A stretch of DNA of 64,000 nt, from positions 1,674,001-1,738,000 of the forward strand of contig OY970271.1 in the NCBI GenBank assembly GCA_963715745.1, read 5' to 3'. The notes below the pieces were generated by a model. It searched no databases. It was not told where the DNA came from and saw nothing but the letters and a program-made list of their open reading frames with translations. The translations under genes were made by a program, and so were the position numbers. Positions 8,366 through 17,282 of this stretch are shown here, one piece after another (position 1 is the stretch's first letter; every line of letters begins with the position of its first letter). The stretch comes from CAWGJF01 sp963715745. GTDB taxonomy: Bacteria; Bacteroidota; Ignavibacteria; Ignavibacteriales; Ignavibacteriaceae.

Positions 8366-9477
8366 CAGATATTTAATCCTCTGTATGTTTCTTCAACAAT
8401 AAATTCTGTAACTGCCTTGGTATCGTGTGATTGTTCCCAAACTTCGAGCTGTCTGTCTGCTCCGCTTCCCATTTCAAGAATTTTATTAAGATAATTTACT
8501 TCTTCCCTTGATTCTAGATCATCCACTACATCATCTATAAAATCAAGAAGCTCGCCAGCAAGTAATTTAAATTCAACTTCTTCCTGTTTGCCAAAATCAA
8601 TAAGCTTTCCCTGGATTCCGTATCGCGCAGCACGCCATTTATTTTCTGCAATGAGCGCTCTTCTGTACAATCTGAATCCAAGATTTTGTTTAATTAATTT
8701 ATAAAGTTTTGCAACAACTCCCTGCATAATTGCAGCAAGACAAATTGTTTCATCAATGCGCATTGGAATGTCGCAGATTCTGAATTCAAGCGTTGTGAAA
8801 TAAGGATGAACTCTAATATCCCACCAGATTTTTTTTGCATCGTCAATGCATTTAGTTTTTACTAAAAGCTTAACAAAGTTATCATACTCAGAAAGGCTGC
8901 CGAAATAATCCGGTATTCCTGTTCTTGGAAAACGGTCAAATACTTTGCTTCTATAAGATTTAAAACCTGTATTTCGTCCCTGCCAGAAAGGTGAGTTTGT
9001 TGAGATTGCGAAAATATGCGGCAGAAAATATCTTGCAGCATTCATTATATGAATTGCCACCTCACGTTCAGGAACACCGACGTGAACATGTAAACCAAAA
9101 ATTAAATTTGCTCTAGCTACTTGCTGATAATCAGAAATGATCTCTTTGTATCTTGGGTGAGATGTTATTTTCTGATCTTTCCAGTGGGAAAAGGGATGAG
9201 TTCCTGATGCAGCAATTCTTAAATTATTTTTCTTAGCAAGCTTGGCAAGTTCCTGTCGCAGTCTTGTTACCTGTGCACGCGCATCAGAAATATTTGTACA
9301 AATATCGGTTCCCATTTCAACAACAGACTGATGCATTTCTGCTTTTACATTTTCAGCAAGAATCATTTTCCCTTCTTCAAGAATTTGCTGAATATGCGAA
9401 CGCAACTCGCCTGTTTTTGGATCTACAATCTGAAATTCTTCTTCAACACCTAATGTAAATAATCCGGGATCTGCCAT
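8365..9477 (-). CDS. Carboxylate-amine ligase, GCS2 family (YbdK-like)
   Basis: This 370-residue member of the glutamate-cysteine ligase 2 family (COG2170) opens with TLGVEEEFQIVD, the usual start of the domain. It has ASGTHPFSHW, LHVHVGVP and TTLEFRICDIPMRID, which carry the histidine, glutamate and arginine residues of the active site. Members join a carboxylate, often glutamate, to an amine using ATP. YbdK has weak glutamate-cysteine ligase activity. Length is normal. It starts 14 bases after the upstream ATP-grasp gene and overlaps the amidotransferase start. With two ATP-grasp-like partners it probably makes the first bond of a small peptide or amide; the substrate is unknown. Confidence 0.85.
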   Translation of the reverse strand: MADPGLFTLGVEEEFQIVDPKTGELRSHIQQILEEGKMILAENVKAEMHQSVVEMGTDICTNISDARAQVTRLRQELAKLAKKNNLRIAASGTHPFSHWKDQKITSHPRYKEIISDYQQVARANLIFGLHVHVGVPEREVAIHIMNAARYFLPHIFAISTNSPFWQGRNTGFKSYRSKVFDRFPRTGIPDYFGSLSEYDNFVKLLVKTKCIDDAKKIWWDIRVHPYFTTLEFRICDIPMRIDETICLAAIMQGVVAKLYKLIKQNLGFRLYRRALIAENKWRAARYGIQGKLIDFGKQEEVEFKLLAGELLDFIDDVVDDLESREEVNYLNKILEMGSGADRQLEVWEQSHDTKAVTEFIVEETYRGLNI

Positions 9478-9491
9478 TTTATTTCTTCATA

Positions 9492-10457
9492 TTAAAGTGA
9501 TTCATTTTTTGCAAATTTAGTTATAAAAGTTCCCCATGTAAGATTATTCTTTCCATGCTTATGTTCTTTTGCTTTCCTGATTGCCATATTTGATGCTGTT
9601 TCAACAATCCATTCAAAATTTTCATCACCAACAGAATTTTTATCTGCATCGGGAGCGGGATTGCAAAAATCAATTGCGTATGGTACTCCATCTCTTATGG
9701 CAAGCTCGACTGTATTAAAATCATAACCTAATGCATTATTAATTGTGAGTACAGCTTCCAAAAGTTTTTTCAGCAAATTAGGTTCAATCGGATCGGGATT
9801 TCTAACATAGCGTAAATGATGAGGCTGCTTGGGATCATACCGCATAATGTGTACATCTTTTCTGTCTAAACAATAACACCTGAAATATTCTGTGAACTGA
9901 ATTTCCTCCTGAAGCATCATTACAAGCTGCCCGGTTTCATTATATGCTTTAAAAAATTCTTCAGGAGTATTCAGCTTATAAACATTTTTCCATCCGCCTC
10001 CTGCAAAAGGTTTAAAGTAAGCAGGAAATCCTATGTAATTAAAAATCGCCTCCCAGTTTAATGGATACGATAAATTTCTGAATGAATTTTCATTTGTATC
10101 ATCAGGATGCTGGTTTGATGGAAGCAAAACAGTTTTGGGAACGGCAACGTTCAATTTTGTCATTAAAGCATTGTTGAAAAACTTTTCATCTGCACTCCAC
10201 CAGAAAGGATTATTGATTACAGCAGTTCCACTCAATGCAGCATTTTTCAAAAAAGCTCTATAAAAAGGAACATCCTGCGAAATCCTGTCGATGATTACAT
10301 CATAACCACTTTCTGCACCCTGAACAACTCTGTCAATCTTGACATATTCAGCAATGATTTCACCGCCTTCAGCGGATTCTTTTTTTGAATTTACTCTATC
10401 GACAAATGCAGGTGGGAAAGTGTTTTCCTGCCCAAACAGAATTCCGATTTTTTTCAT
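9492..10457 (-). CDS. ATP-grasp ligase (RimK/D-Ala-D-Ala ligase-like), first gene of amidoligase cassette
   Basis: The 321-residue protein has an ATP-grasp layout: an N-terminal Rossmann-like part (MKKIGILFGQENTFPPAFVD), a central lid with FPAYFKPFAGGGWKNVYKL, a hinge VMMLQEEIQFTEYFRCYC, and a metal site GYDFNTVELAIRDGVPYAIDFCNPAPD. These match enzymes that make acylphosphate intermediates and join them to amines. The C-terminal tail continues with a basic helix. It is the first gene of a minus-strand run of four closely packed genes; the upstream 340 bases are noncoding and contain a palindromic element. Amino-acid substrates cannot be inferred. Confidence 0.75.
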   Translation of the reverse strand: MKKIGILFGQENTFPPAFVDRVNSKKESAEGGEIIAEYVKIDRVVQGAESGYDVIIDRISQDVPFYRAFLKNAALSGTAVINNPFWWSADEKFFNNALMTKLNVAVPKTVLLPSNQHPDDTNENSFRNLSYPLNWEAIFNYIGFPAYFKPFAGGGWKNVYKLNTPEEFFKAYNETGQLVMMLQEEIQFTEYFRCYCLDRKDVHIMRYDPKQPHHLRYVRNPDPIEPNLLKKLLEAVLTINNALGYDFNTVELAIRDGVPYAIDFCNPAPDADKNSVGDENFEWIVETASNMAIRKAKEHKHGKNNLTWGTFITKFAKNESL

Positions 10458-10816
10458 TTTGCCCCGAATAAAAAGTTTAATGAAATACTAAAAAATTAGA
10501 GATTGTCATTTCGAAGGAGCAAAGTGACTGAGAAATCTTCTCTGGAATAAAGATTTCTCACTTTGGTCGAAATGACGTTTCCGTAAATAAAGTCTCTTAT
10601 GTTTATAAAAGTATTCTCTGGATACTTAAATCAATAACAATTGGGAAATCTTCCAGAAGTGGTTATTTAGGGGCTAAATATAGTAAAATTTGATTGCTTA
10701 TCAATATTTTTAGAATTCAGATTTGCCGACTTTACAATTTCGTTTTGAATTAATTGAAATTGAAATTATTGGAATATTAGTCTATTTTTAACTTTTAATT
10801 GAGAAGCACTTCAAAT
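10458..10816. other. Divergent intergenic region between amidoligase cassette and mutS
   Basis: The 359 bases hold a 72-base palindromic element at 10505-10576 and AT-rich DNA that must contain the promoters of both divergent operons. I could not assign a promoter motif with confidence, and no RNA gene is visible. Confidence 0.6.
10505..10576. repeat. 72-bp MITE-like palindromic element, copy A
   Basis: The outer inverted repeats are GTCATTTCGA (10505-10514) and TCGAAATGAC (10567-10576). The inner pair is TGAGAAATCTT (10529-10539) and AAGATTTCTCA (10550-10560) with a 10-base loop. CAAAGTGA and TCACTTTGG extend the pairing. The same ends and inner arms recur at 63807-63897. It has no coding capacity. 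Confidence 0.8.
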
Positions 10817-13423
10817 ATGAATCAAACCCCGTTAATGTCCCAGTACTTTAAGATTAAGGAAGCAAATCCTGATACCATTTTGCTTTTCAGGGTTGGAGAT
10901 TTCTTTGAGACTTTTGAGGAAGATGCAAAAACTGCATCCAAAGTTCTGGGGATTACATTAACAAAAAGAGCAAACGGCGCTGCAGGTGAAGTTCCTCTTG
11001 CAGGTTTTCCCCATCACGCAATTGATACTTATTTACCGAAACTTGTAAGAGCGGGTTACAGGGTTGCAATTTGTGAGCAGATGGAAGATCCTAAATTTGC
11101 AAAAGGAATTGTTAAACGTGAAGTAATTGAAGTTGTAACTCCCGGAGTCACACTCAACGACAAGTTGCTCGATCATAAAAAAAATAATTACCTGCTTGGA
11201 GTTTATTTTTCAGAAGAAGTAGCCGGAATTTCATTTGCTGATATTTCCACCGGAGAGTTTTTGACTTTTGAAGTTCCTGAAAAAGATTTTGTACAGCAGA
11301 TTTTATCAATCCTTCCCTCAGAAATTTTAATTCAGAAAAAAGAAAAAGTCAGACTCGAAAATGAATTTAAAAGAGCAATGCCGGATTGTAAATTAACCAA
11401 GCTTGATGACTGGATTTTCAATTACGAGTATGCAAAAGAATTATTGTTGATGCAATTTAAAACCCAGAACCTTAAAGGATTCGGGGTTGAAAATCTTTCA
11501 GCAGGAATTGTTGCCGCTGGAGCAGTTTTAAATTACCTGCAGGAAACACAAAAAGTTGCATTGCCGCATCTGAATAAAATTTCACTTTACAATCCTTCCG
11601 AGTTTATGATTCTCGACCCGGTTACAAGAAGAAATCTTGAAATAACTTTTACGATGCAGGAAGGAAACAGGGAAGGCTCACTAATCGGAATTCTTGATAA
11701 AACATCCACAGCAATGGGCGGCAGATTATTAAAGAAATGGATTTCTGCTCCTCTCAGAAATATTGAACAGATTAATAAAAGACTGAACAGCGTTGAATCA
11801 CTTCTAAAGGAAAAACAGGTTCGTAAAAAAATAATTAAAGAGCTGGAAGAGATCGGTGACCTTGAAAGATTGATTTCAAGAATCTGTACTGCAAGAGCAA
11901 ATCCGCGTGAACTAGTAGCACTAAAAAATTCTTTGAATAAAATTCCACTGTTGAAAGATTTGTTGAAAGCTTTTTCAGACGAAACAATTAAAAGTATTTC
12001 TGAAAAATTAAATCCGCTTGAAACACTAACTAAAAAGATCCAGGAATCGATTATCGATAATCCTCCTGCTGCTATTATGGAAGGCGGAATTGTAAGAACA
12101 GGATTCAGTCCCGAACTTGACGAACTTAGAGACATTGCATTTCACGGAAAAGACTGGATTGCAAAACTTCAGAAACAGGAAAGAGAAAAGACAAGCATTC
12201 CTTCGCTTAAAGTTGGTTTCAACAAAGTCTTTGGTTACTACATTGATATCAGCAATGCTCATAAAAATAAAGTGCCGGAAACCTATATCCGCAAACAAAC
12301 ACTTGTAAACTCAGAAAGATATATCACACCTGAATTGAAAGAGTATGAAGAAAAAATTCTTAGTGCAGAAGAAAAAATTAATGAACTTGAATTCCAGATT
12401 TTTAATGAAATCAGATCGCTTGCTGCTTCATCAGCAGATGAAATTCTGCAGAATGCCAGAATGATTGCAGCACTAGACTGTTTTGTCTCATTTGCTGAAT
12501 GTGCAGAACAATATAAATATGTCAAACCGGAAATTAACGAAGGTAATAAAATTGAAATAGAGAAAGGCAGGCATCCTGTCGTTGAGCAGATTCTTCCGCC
12601 CGGAGAAAAATTCACTGCAAATGATTGTCAGCTTGATAATGAAAAAAACCAGATAATTATTCTTACCGGACCAAATATGGCTGGCAAATCTGTTTTTCTC
12701 CGCCAGGTTGGATTGATTGTTCTGATGGCGCAAATAGGTTCTTTTATCCCGGCTGCTAAAGCTGAAATAGGAATTGTTGACAGAATTTTTACCAGAGTTG
12801 GTGCAAGTGATAATATTACTTCCGGCGAGAGCACTTTTTTAGTTGAAATGCAGGAAGCCGCAAACATTTTAAATAATGCAACATCAAAAAGTTTAATTCT
12901 TTTGGATGAAATCGGTCGCGGCACAAGCACTTTTGATGGAATCTCGATTGCATGGTCAATTACAGAATATCTCCACGAAAATGAAAGTGTTGCTGCAAAA
13001 ACACTTTTTGCAACTCACTATCATGAATTGAACGAACTTTCAGAAATTTTTCCGAGAATAAAAAACTATAAAGTCGAAGTTAGAGAGTACAATGATAAAG
13101 TTGTCTTTCTACACAGGGTTTCTCCCGGCAGGGCGGATCACAGTTATGGAATTCAGGTTGGGCAAATGGCAGGTTTACCACAGTTTGTAACCAACCGTGC
13201 GAAGGAAGTCCTTCAAAATCTTGAAAGTAAAGAATTAACACCTTATGAAGTCAGAAAAGAAAAACTAAAATCATTGGCTCAAAAAAATGAAAACCAAATC
13301 AGTATGTTTGAAATTAAAGATGACAAGCTAAGAGGGGAGATTGATGAAATCGAAATTGAAAAGCTAACACCATTAGATGCACTAAACAAATTAAATGAAT
13401 TAAAGAAGAAAGTTAAAAAATGA
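10817..13423 (+). CDS. mutS: DNA mismatch repair protein MutS
   Basis: The 868-residue protein has all MutS landmarks. The mismatch-reading Phe-x-Glu motif is in VGDFFETFEEDA near residue 33. The connector, lever and clamp region follows. The ATPase has Walker A GPNMAGKS near 618, Walker B LILLDEIGRGTSTFDG and ATHYHEL. It recognises mispaired bases and recruits MutL. Length is normal for the MutS1 type. The ATG at 10817 is chosen over a TTG six codons upstream because the family usually starts shortly before TPLMSQYFKIK. A GAGAAG lies ten bases before it. The stop overlaps the next ATG by four bases. Confidence 0.96.
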   Translation: MNQTPLMSQYFKIKEANPDTILLFRVGDFFETFEEDAKTASKVLGITLTKRANGAAGEVPLAGFPHHAIDTYLPKLVRAGYRVAICEQMEDPKFAKGIVKREVIEVVTPGVTLNDKLLDHKKNNYLLGVYFSEEVAGISFADISTGEFLTFEVPEKDFVQQILSILPSEILIQKKEKVRLENEFKRAMPDCKLTKLDDWIFNYEYAKELLLMQFKTQNLKGFGVENLSAGIVAAGAVLNYLQETQKVALPHLNKISLYNPSEFMILDPVTRRNLEITFTMQEGNREGSLIGILDKTSTAMGGRLLKKWISAPLRNIEQINKRLNSVESLLKEKQVRKKIIKELEEIGDLERLISRICTARANPRELVALKNSLNKIPLLKDLLKAFSDETIKSISEKLNPLETLTKKIQESIIDNPPAAIMEGGIVRTGFSPELDELRDIAFHGKDWIAKLQKQEREKTSIPSLKVGFNKVFGYYIDISNAHKNKVPETYIRKQTLVNSERYITPELKEYEEKILSAEEKINELEFQIFNEIRSLAASSADEILQNARMIAALDCFVSFAECAEQYKYVKPEINEGNKIEIEKGRHPVVEQILPPGEKFTANDCQLDNEKNQIIILTGPNMAGKSVFLRQVGLIVLMAQIGSFIPAAKAEIGIVDRIFTRVGASDNITSGESTFLVEMQEAANILNNATSKSLILLDEIGRGTSTFDGISIAWSITEYLHENESVAAKTLFATHYHELNELSEIFPRIKNYKVEVREYNDKVVFLHRVSPGRADHSYGIQVGQMAGLPQFVTNRAKEVLQNLESKELTPYEVRKEKLKSLAQKNENQISMFEIKDDKLRGEIDEIEIEKLTPLDALNKLNELKKKVKK

Positions 13424-14061
13424 TAAAAAATAGATTTTCAAAAATCTTTATTGTAATTCTGTTTATCACTACAATTGCTTTAATTTCAATTTCGTGTAAT
13501 GAAAAAAATGAAGTTAAAAATTCCAGCCCTGAATATGTAAAAACAATTTTAAATGAGAGAGCTGAAAAAGACAGCGCAATGCAATATGGTAACTATTCTC
13601 CTTTCAAAAGAGATACTTCTGTTACATTTACAGGATTAAAATATTTTCCACCAGATGAATCATTTGTATTTAAATCTAAACTATACCGATTAAATCCACC
13701 AGATACCGTTGTGGTAATGGGAACTAAAGGCGAATCAAGAAGAGTAATTTTAGAAGGTTATGTTAATTGCGTGAAAGATGGCGAAGATCATCACGTAAAT
13801 GTTTATAAAGGATTTGCTCAAAACGGTGAACCTTATTACAGCATTTGGTTTACTGATAAAACAACCGGGAAAGAAACTTACGGAGTTGGAAGGTATTTAG
13901 ATTTCGAATATCACGAAGATCCGGATTATGTTTACACAATTGATTTTAACAAAGCATATAATCCATACTGCGCTTACACAAAATTATACACCTGCCCTGT
14001 CCCCAGAAAAGAAGATTATATTGTTATGAGCATAGAAGCCGGAGAGAAAAATTATCACTAA
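13420..14061 (+). CDS. DUF1684 family lipoprotein
   Basis: The 213-residue protein has a hydrophobic leader ending in a lipobox-like ISISC, so Cys26 or thereabouts is probably lipidated. The rest matches the DUF1684 pattern: an N-terminal RAEKDSAMQYGNYSPF, then GLKYFPPDESF, and a C-terminal NPYCAYTKLYTCPVPRKEDYIVMSIEAGEK. Family function is unknown. The ATG overlaps the mutS stop (ATGA), so it is probably co-transcribed with mutS, though a functional link is not implied. It is convergent with the OmpA-family gene; no clear terminator lies in the 26-base gap. Confidence 0.8.
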   Translation: MIKNRFSKIFIVILFITTIALISISCNEKNEVKNSSPEYVKTILNERAEKDSAMQYGNYSPFKRDTSVTFTGLKYFPPDESFVFKSKLYRLNPPDTVVVMGTKGESRRVILEGYVNCVKDGEDHHVNVYKGFAQNGEPYYSIWFTDKTTGKETYGVGRYLDFEYHEDPDYVYTIDFNKAYNPYCAYTKLYTCPVPRKEDYIVMSIEAGEKNYH

Positions 14062-14087
14062 AAAGAACTAAGCTTTACTTCAGAATA

Positions 14088-15641
14088 TTAATTAACTCTT
14101 AAAAGCACAACTCTTTTGTTTTGTTCACGGCCGTGTGAAGTATCATTATCTGCAATAGGAAAATCTCCACCCAGTCCAACTACATCAAAAATCTTTTTGT
14201 TAAGTCCATGAGAAATAAAGTAGTTATAAATTGCCTGGGCTCTTTCAAGTGATAAAACTTTGTTGGCTTCCGGATCACCCTGGTTATCGGTATGACCTTC
14301 AATTCTCCACTTTGCACTATACTGAGTTTTAAGTTTTGCAACTACCCTGTTTAACTCTTCATAAGCACCGGGTAAAAGAGTAGACCCTCCATCATTAAAT
14401 AGTGAAGATGCAAAGAATATATATTCCTGGAAATAATTCGAGCAGCCATCGTTTGTAACACTTGAACCATATGGAGTATCCGGACAATGGTCAGCATAAT
14501 CAGGAACTCCATCTCCGTCTGTATCTATGGGACAGCCAAGCTCATCAACCGTTGCTCCTTCAGGAGTGTTCGGACATCTGTCTTTGTAATCCGGTACGCC
14601 ATCACCATCGAGATCGAGTGGACAACCATTTGCATCTACTTTAGCATTTCTTGGAGTATCCGGACATTTGTCAAGATAATCGGGAATGCCATCGTTATCT
14701 GAATCACTTGGACATCCATTTATGCTTACTTTTGCGCCAACTGGTGTATCAGGACATTTATCGAGATAATCGGGAACGCCATCTTTATCTGAATCAACCG
14801 GACAACCTTCTTCATCTACCTGAACAGATTTCGGAGTGTCCGGGCATTTATCAAGATAATCTGGAACTCCATCTCCATCTTTATCAACCGGACAACCTAT
14901 TTCATCAACTTTAACTCCGGTAGGTGTATCCGGGCACAAATCTCTGCTGTCTTCAATGCCATCGCCATCGCTGTCTTTACGAGCATTAATAGTATAAATT
15001 AGTCCGACATAACCCAGATAAAAGATATCATTCTTTTTACCGGTTTTTATGTCATCAAGATAATCAGTGAAGTTGTATGCCGTTCCGAATGCGACTTTTA
15101 CGCCGATATCTTCCGTTGCTAAATAACGCAGACCAATTTCCAGGTTTAAGTTTACTGCGTTTCTTGAGTAAACACCATTTTCATTATTTACCAGCTTATT
15201 ACCATTAATATCTTTTGGATCAAAATTAAGATTGGAAACACCTACAAAAAACGTAGGGAACAAAGCATCGCCAACTAAATAACCATATGTCAATCCACCG
15301 CCATAAAAAACAAGACTTGTTTTAAAATCGGTAGGCTGTTTGTTTAAATCGTTTCCATTTATGGTTCCTGTTCCACCAAAAAGTTTTAAACCAACAAGAT
15401 GTCTGGAATATGTATTGAAGAAATATTCAACAGACCCCCGCCAGATTAGATCGATGTTTGAGGAATTATAGTCTGTATACCCTAAAACTCCTCCGCCTTC
15501 AATTGATAATGCAACCCTGCCCATTTGTGGATGAACAAAATAATTTTTAGAATTTTGTGCCTGAAGATTCTTATAGCAGGAAATAAAAAGGATAAAAAGA
15601 ATTAACACTCCGGTTAATTTAATTGAAGGCACTGTTTTCAC
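14088..15641 (-). CDS. OmpA-family outer-membrane protein with thrombospondin type 3 repeats
   Basis: The 517-residue protein has a signal peptide (cleavage probably after NLQAQ) and an N-terminal beta-barrel of about 190 residues. About seven calcium-binding TSP3 repeats of the form DxDGDGVPDYxDxCPDTP span roughly 225-385. A C-terminal OmpA peptidoglycan-binding domain carries RIEGHTDNQGDPEANKVLSLERA. It likely anchors the outer membrane to the wall, the acidic repeats forming a stiff linker. The repeats are similar at DNA level, which also produces long shadow frames on the other strand. It is single on its strand, with convergent and divergent neighbours. Confidence 0.9.
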   Translation of the reverse strand: MKTVPSIKLTGVLILFILFISCYKNLQAQNSKNYFVHPQMGRVALSIEGGGVLGYTDYNSSNIDLIWRGSVEYFFNTYSRHLVGLKLFGGTGTINGNDLNKQPTDFKTSLVFYGGGLTYGYLVGDALFPTFFVGVSNLNFDPKDINGNKLVNNENGVYSRNAVNLNLEIGLRYLATEDIGVKVAFGTAYNFTDYLDDIKTGKKNDIFYLGYVGLIYTINARKDSDGDGIEDSRDLCPDTPTGVKVDEIGCPVDKDGDGVPDYLDKCPDTPKSVQVDEEGCPVDSDKDGVPDYLDKCPDTPVGAKVSINGCPSDSDNDGIPDYLDKCPDTPRNAKVDANGCPLDLDGDGVPDYKDRCPNTPEGATVDELGCPIDTDGDGVPDYADHCPDTPYGSSVTNDGCSNYFQEYIFFASSLFNDGGSTLLPGAYEELNRVVAKLKTQYSAKWRIEGHTDNQGDPEANKVLSLERAQAIYNYFISHGLNKKIFDVVGLGGDFPIADNDTSHGREQNKRVVLLRVN

Positions 15642-15883
15642 TTCACACCCTTTTATTTAAATAAATAATGATAAATAGTGAATTATTATACTAAAATTAT
15701 TGATTTTTATCTAAGATACTTTAATAATAAAGTGAAAATGACCAACCAATGTTACCGATAAAAAATTCTAAGTATAAGTTAAATCTCCTATTAAGAATCC
15801 GGGAGTAACTTCTTTCATTTTACTTATTGATAAAATCACTTATGTTAAACACTTTATTAATTAAACAGTTCCATAATTTTAGA

Positions 15884-17209
15884 ATGATAAAGACTTTAAT
15901 CATAATAACATTCTTATTAGCAGAAACATGCATTTTCTCACAACAGCTTTCCGGTTCTGAAGTAAAGAAAACATATTATGCTAACGGTGTTGTAAAAACC
16001 GAAGGGGAATATTGGTATGATAAGCTGGATGGATTGTACAAAGAATATTATCCTAATGGAAAAATCTGGAAAGTCTGGAAATTTAAAGACGGGAAAGAAG
16101 ACGGAGTTTCAACCTGGTATTTTGAAGATGGAAAAGTAAGTATTGAATGGAATTATAAAAACGGAATAAAGCAGGGAGTTTCTAAATGGTATTATGAATC
16201 AGGTGAGTTGTGGGCAGAGCAGAATTATATAAATGGTAAATTAAATGGAACTACATATACATATTATAAAACTGGTGAGATGCAGGGTGAGTGGTACTAT
16301 ATTGATGGATTGTTGCAGGGAAAATCCAGAACTTACTATAAAAATGGACAGGTTGAAGTAGAAAGAAATTTTGTTGACGGTAAACAAAATGGGGATATAT
16401 TGATTTACCATGAAAACAAACAGTTAGCAGTTAAAGCAAATTTTGTAGATGACAAACTTGAAGGAGACGTAAAGCTTTATGATATGGCCGGCAGCTTGCG
16501 TGTTCTTGATTTATATGAAAATGACGAACTCGTAACACGTGAGCGTTACGATTTCCAGGGAAAGTTTGAATCAAAGGAAGAGATGATTAGAAATTATTTT
16601 AACGGTGGTTCCCTTCAGGATGAAATATTTACAATTGACGGAGTGAAACAGGAAACAGCAAAATTCTATTATGATTCAGGTTTTCTCAAAGAGGAAGTCA
16701 CATACAATGACGGAATAATTGATGGAACAGTAATTGATTATTATGAAAATGGAATAGTCTCATCAACTACTGAATATCAAAAGGGAATAAAGAGAGGTGT
16801 TTTCAGAACATATTATGAAGATGGTAGAATAAAATCAGAAGAAATTTATGATCACGATGCAAAAAATGGTATTGCAATTACCTATTATAATGATGGTTCC
16901 CTTAAAATTGTTGCTAATTATATTGATGATGTTTTAAGTGGTGTCTATAAAACGTTTCATAAGAACGGTCTGGTTGAAAGTGAAGCAGTTTATGATCTTG
17001 GAAAAATAAAAGGAAAGAAAAATTATTATTATGAAGATGGCGCACTAAGACGGGTTGAAAGTTTTTATCATGGAAAACTTGACAACTGGGTAAAAGAGTA
17101 TTATCAGAACGGAACCATTAAATCTGAACAATATTATTATGAAGGAGAACTTTTAAAAGAACGTCAGTACAGTCTGGAAGGAGAAATTACTTCTTCATTT
17201 GGCTACTAG
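15884..17209 (+). CDS. Secreted MORN-variant (MORN_2) repeat protein
   Basis: The 441-residue protein has a signal peptide (MIKTLIIITFLLAETCIFSQ) and then consists almost wholly of about 17 repeats of 20-24 residues of the MORN_2 type, with cores such as YYPNGKIWKVWKFKDGKEDG and YYENGIVSS. Database entries with such repeats are often labelled YwqK-family antitoxin, but there is no toxin gene here and the signal peptide argues for an envelope role, possibly structural or binding. A TTG 57 bases upstream opens the frame. I chose the ATG at 15884 because the signal peptide begins there. It has no obvious operon partner. Confidence 0.75.
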   Translation: MIKTLIIITFLLAETCIFSQQLSGSEVKKTYYANGVVKTEGEYWYDKLDGLYKEYYPNGKIWKVWKFKDGKEDGVSTWYFEDGKVSIEWNYKNGIKQGVSKWYYESGELWAEQNYINGKLNGTTYTYYKTGEMQGEWYYIDGLLQGKSRTYYKNGQVEVERNFVDGKQNGDILIYHENKQLAVKANFVDDKLEGDVKLYDMAGSLRVLDLYENDELVTRERYDFQGKFESKEEMIRNYFNGGSLQDEIFTIDGVKQETAKFYYDSGFLKEEVTYNDGIIDGTVIDYYENGIVSSTTEYQKGIKRGVFRTYYEDGRIKSEEIYDHDAKNGIAITYYNDGSLKIVANYIDDVLSGVYKTFHKNGLVESEAVYDLGKIKGKKNYYYEDGALRRVESFYHGKLDNWVKEYYQNGTIKSEQYYYEGELLKERQYSLEGEITSSFGY

Positions 17210-17282
17210 TTTATGCGGGGATTTGCATTTAGTTTAACCACCATTTACATTTCTTTATAGTTTCAAAAATCATAAAACGGTT

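Noticed and set aside
11587..12930. Several minus-strand frames inside mutS
   Set aside because: mutS is certain in this region; the antisense frames have Ser/Phe-rich low-complexity composition.
14462..14914. Three plus-strand frames rich in His, Tyr and Arg
   Set aside because: They are antisense shadows of the repeated TSP3 codons of the OmpA-family gene.
14462..14950. Regularly spaced repeats resembling a CRISPR array
   Set aside because: The period is the codon repeat of the TSP3 domain, with no unique spacers.
15884..17209. YwqK-type antitoxin of a toxin-antitoxin pair
   Set aside because: There is a signal peptide and no neighbouring toxin gene.
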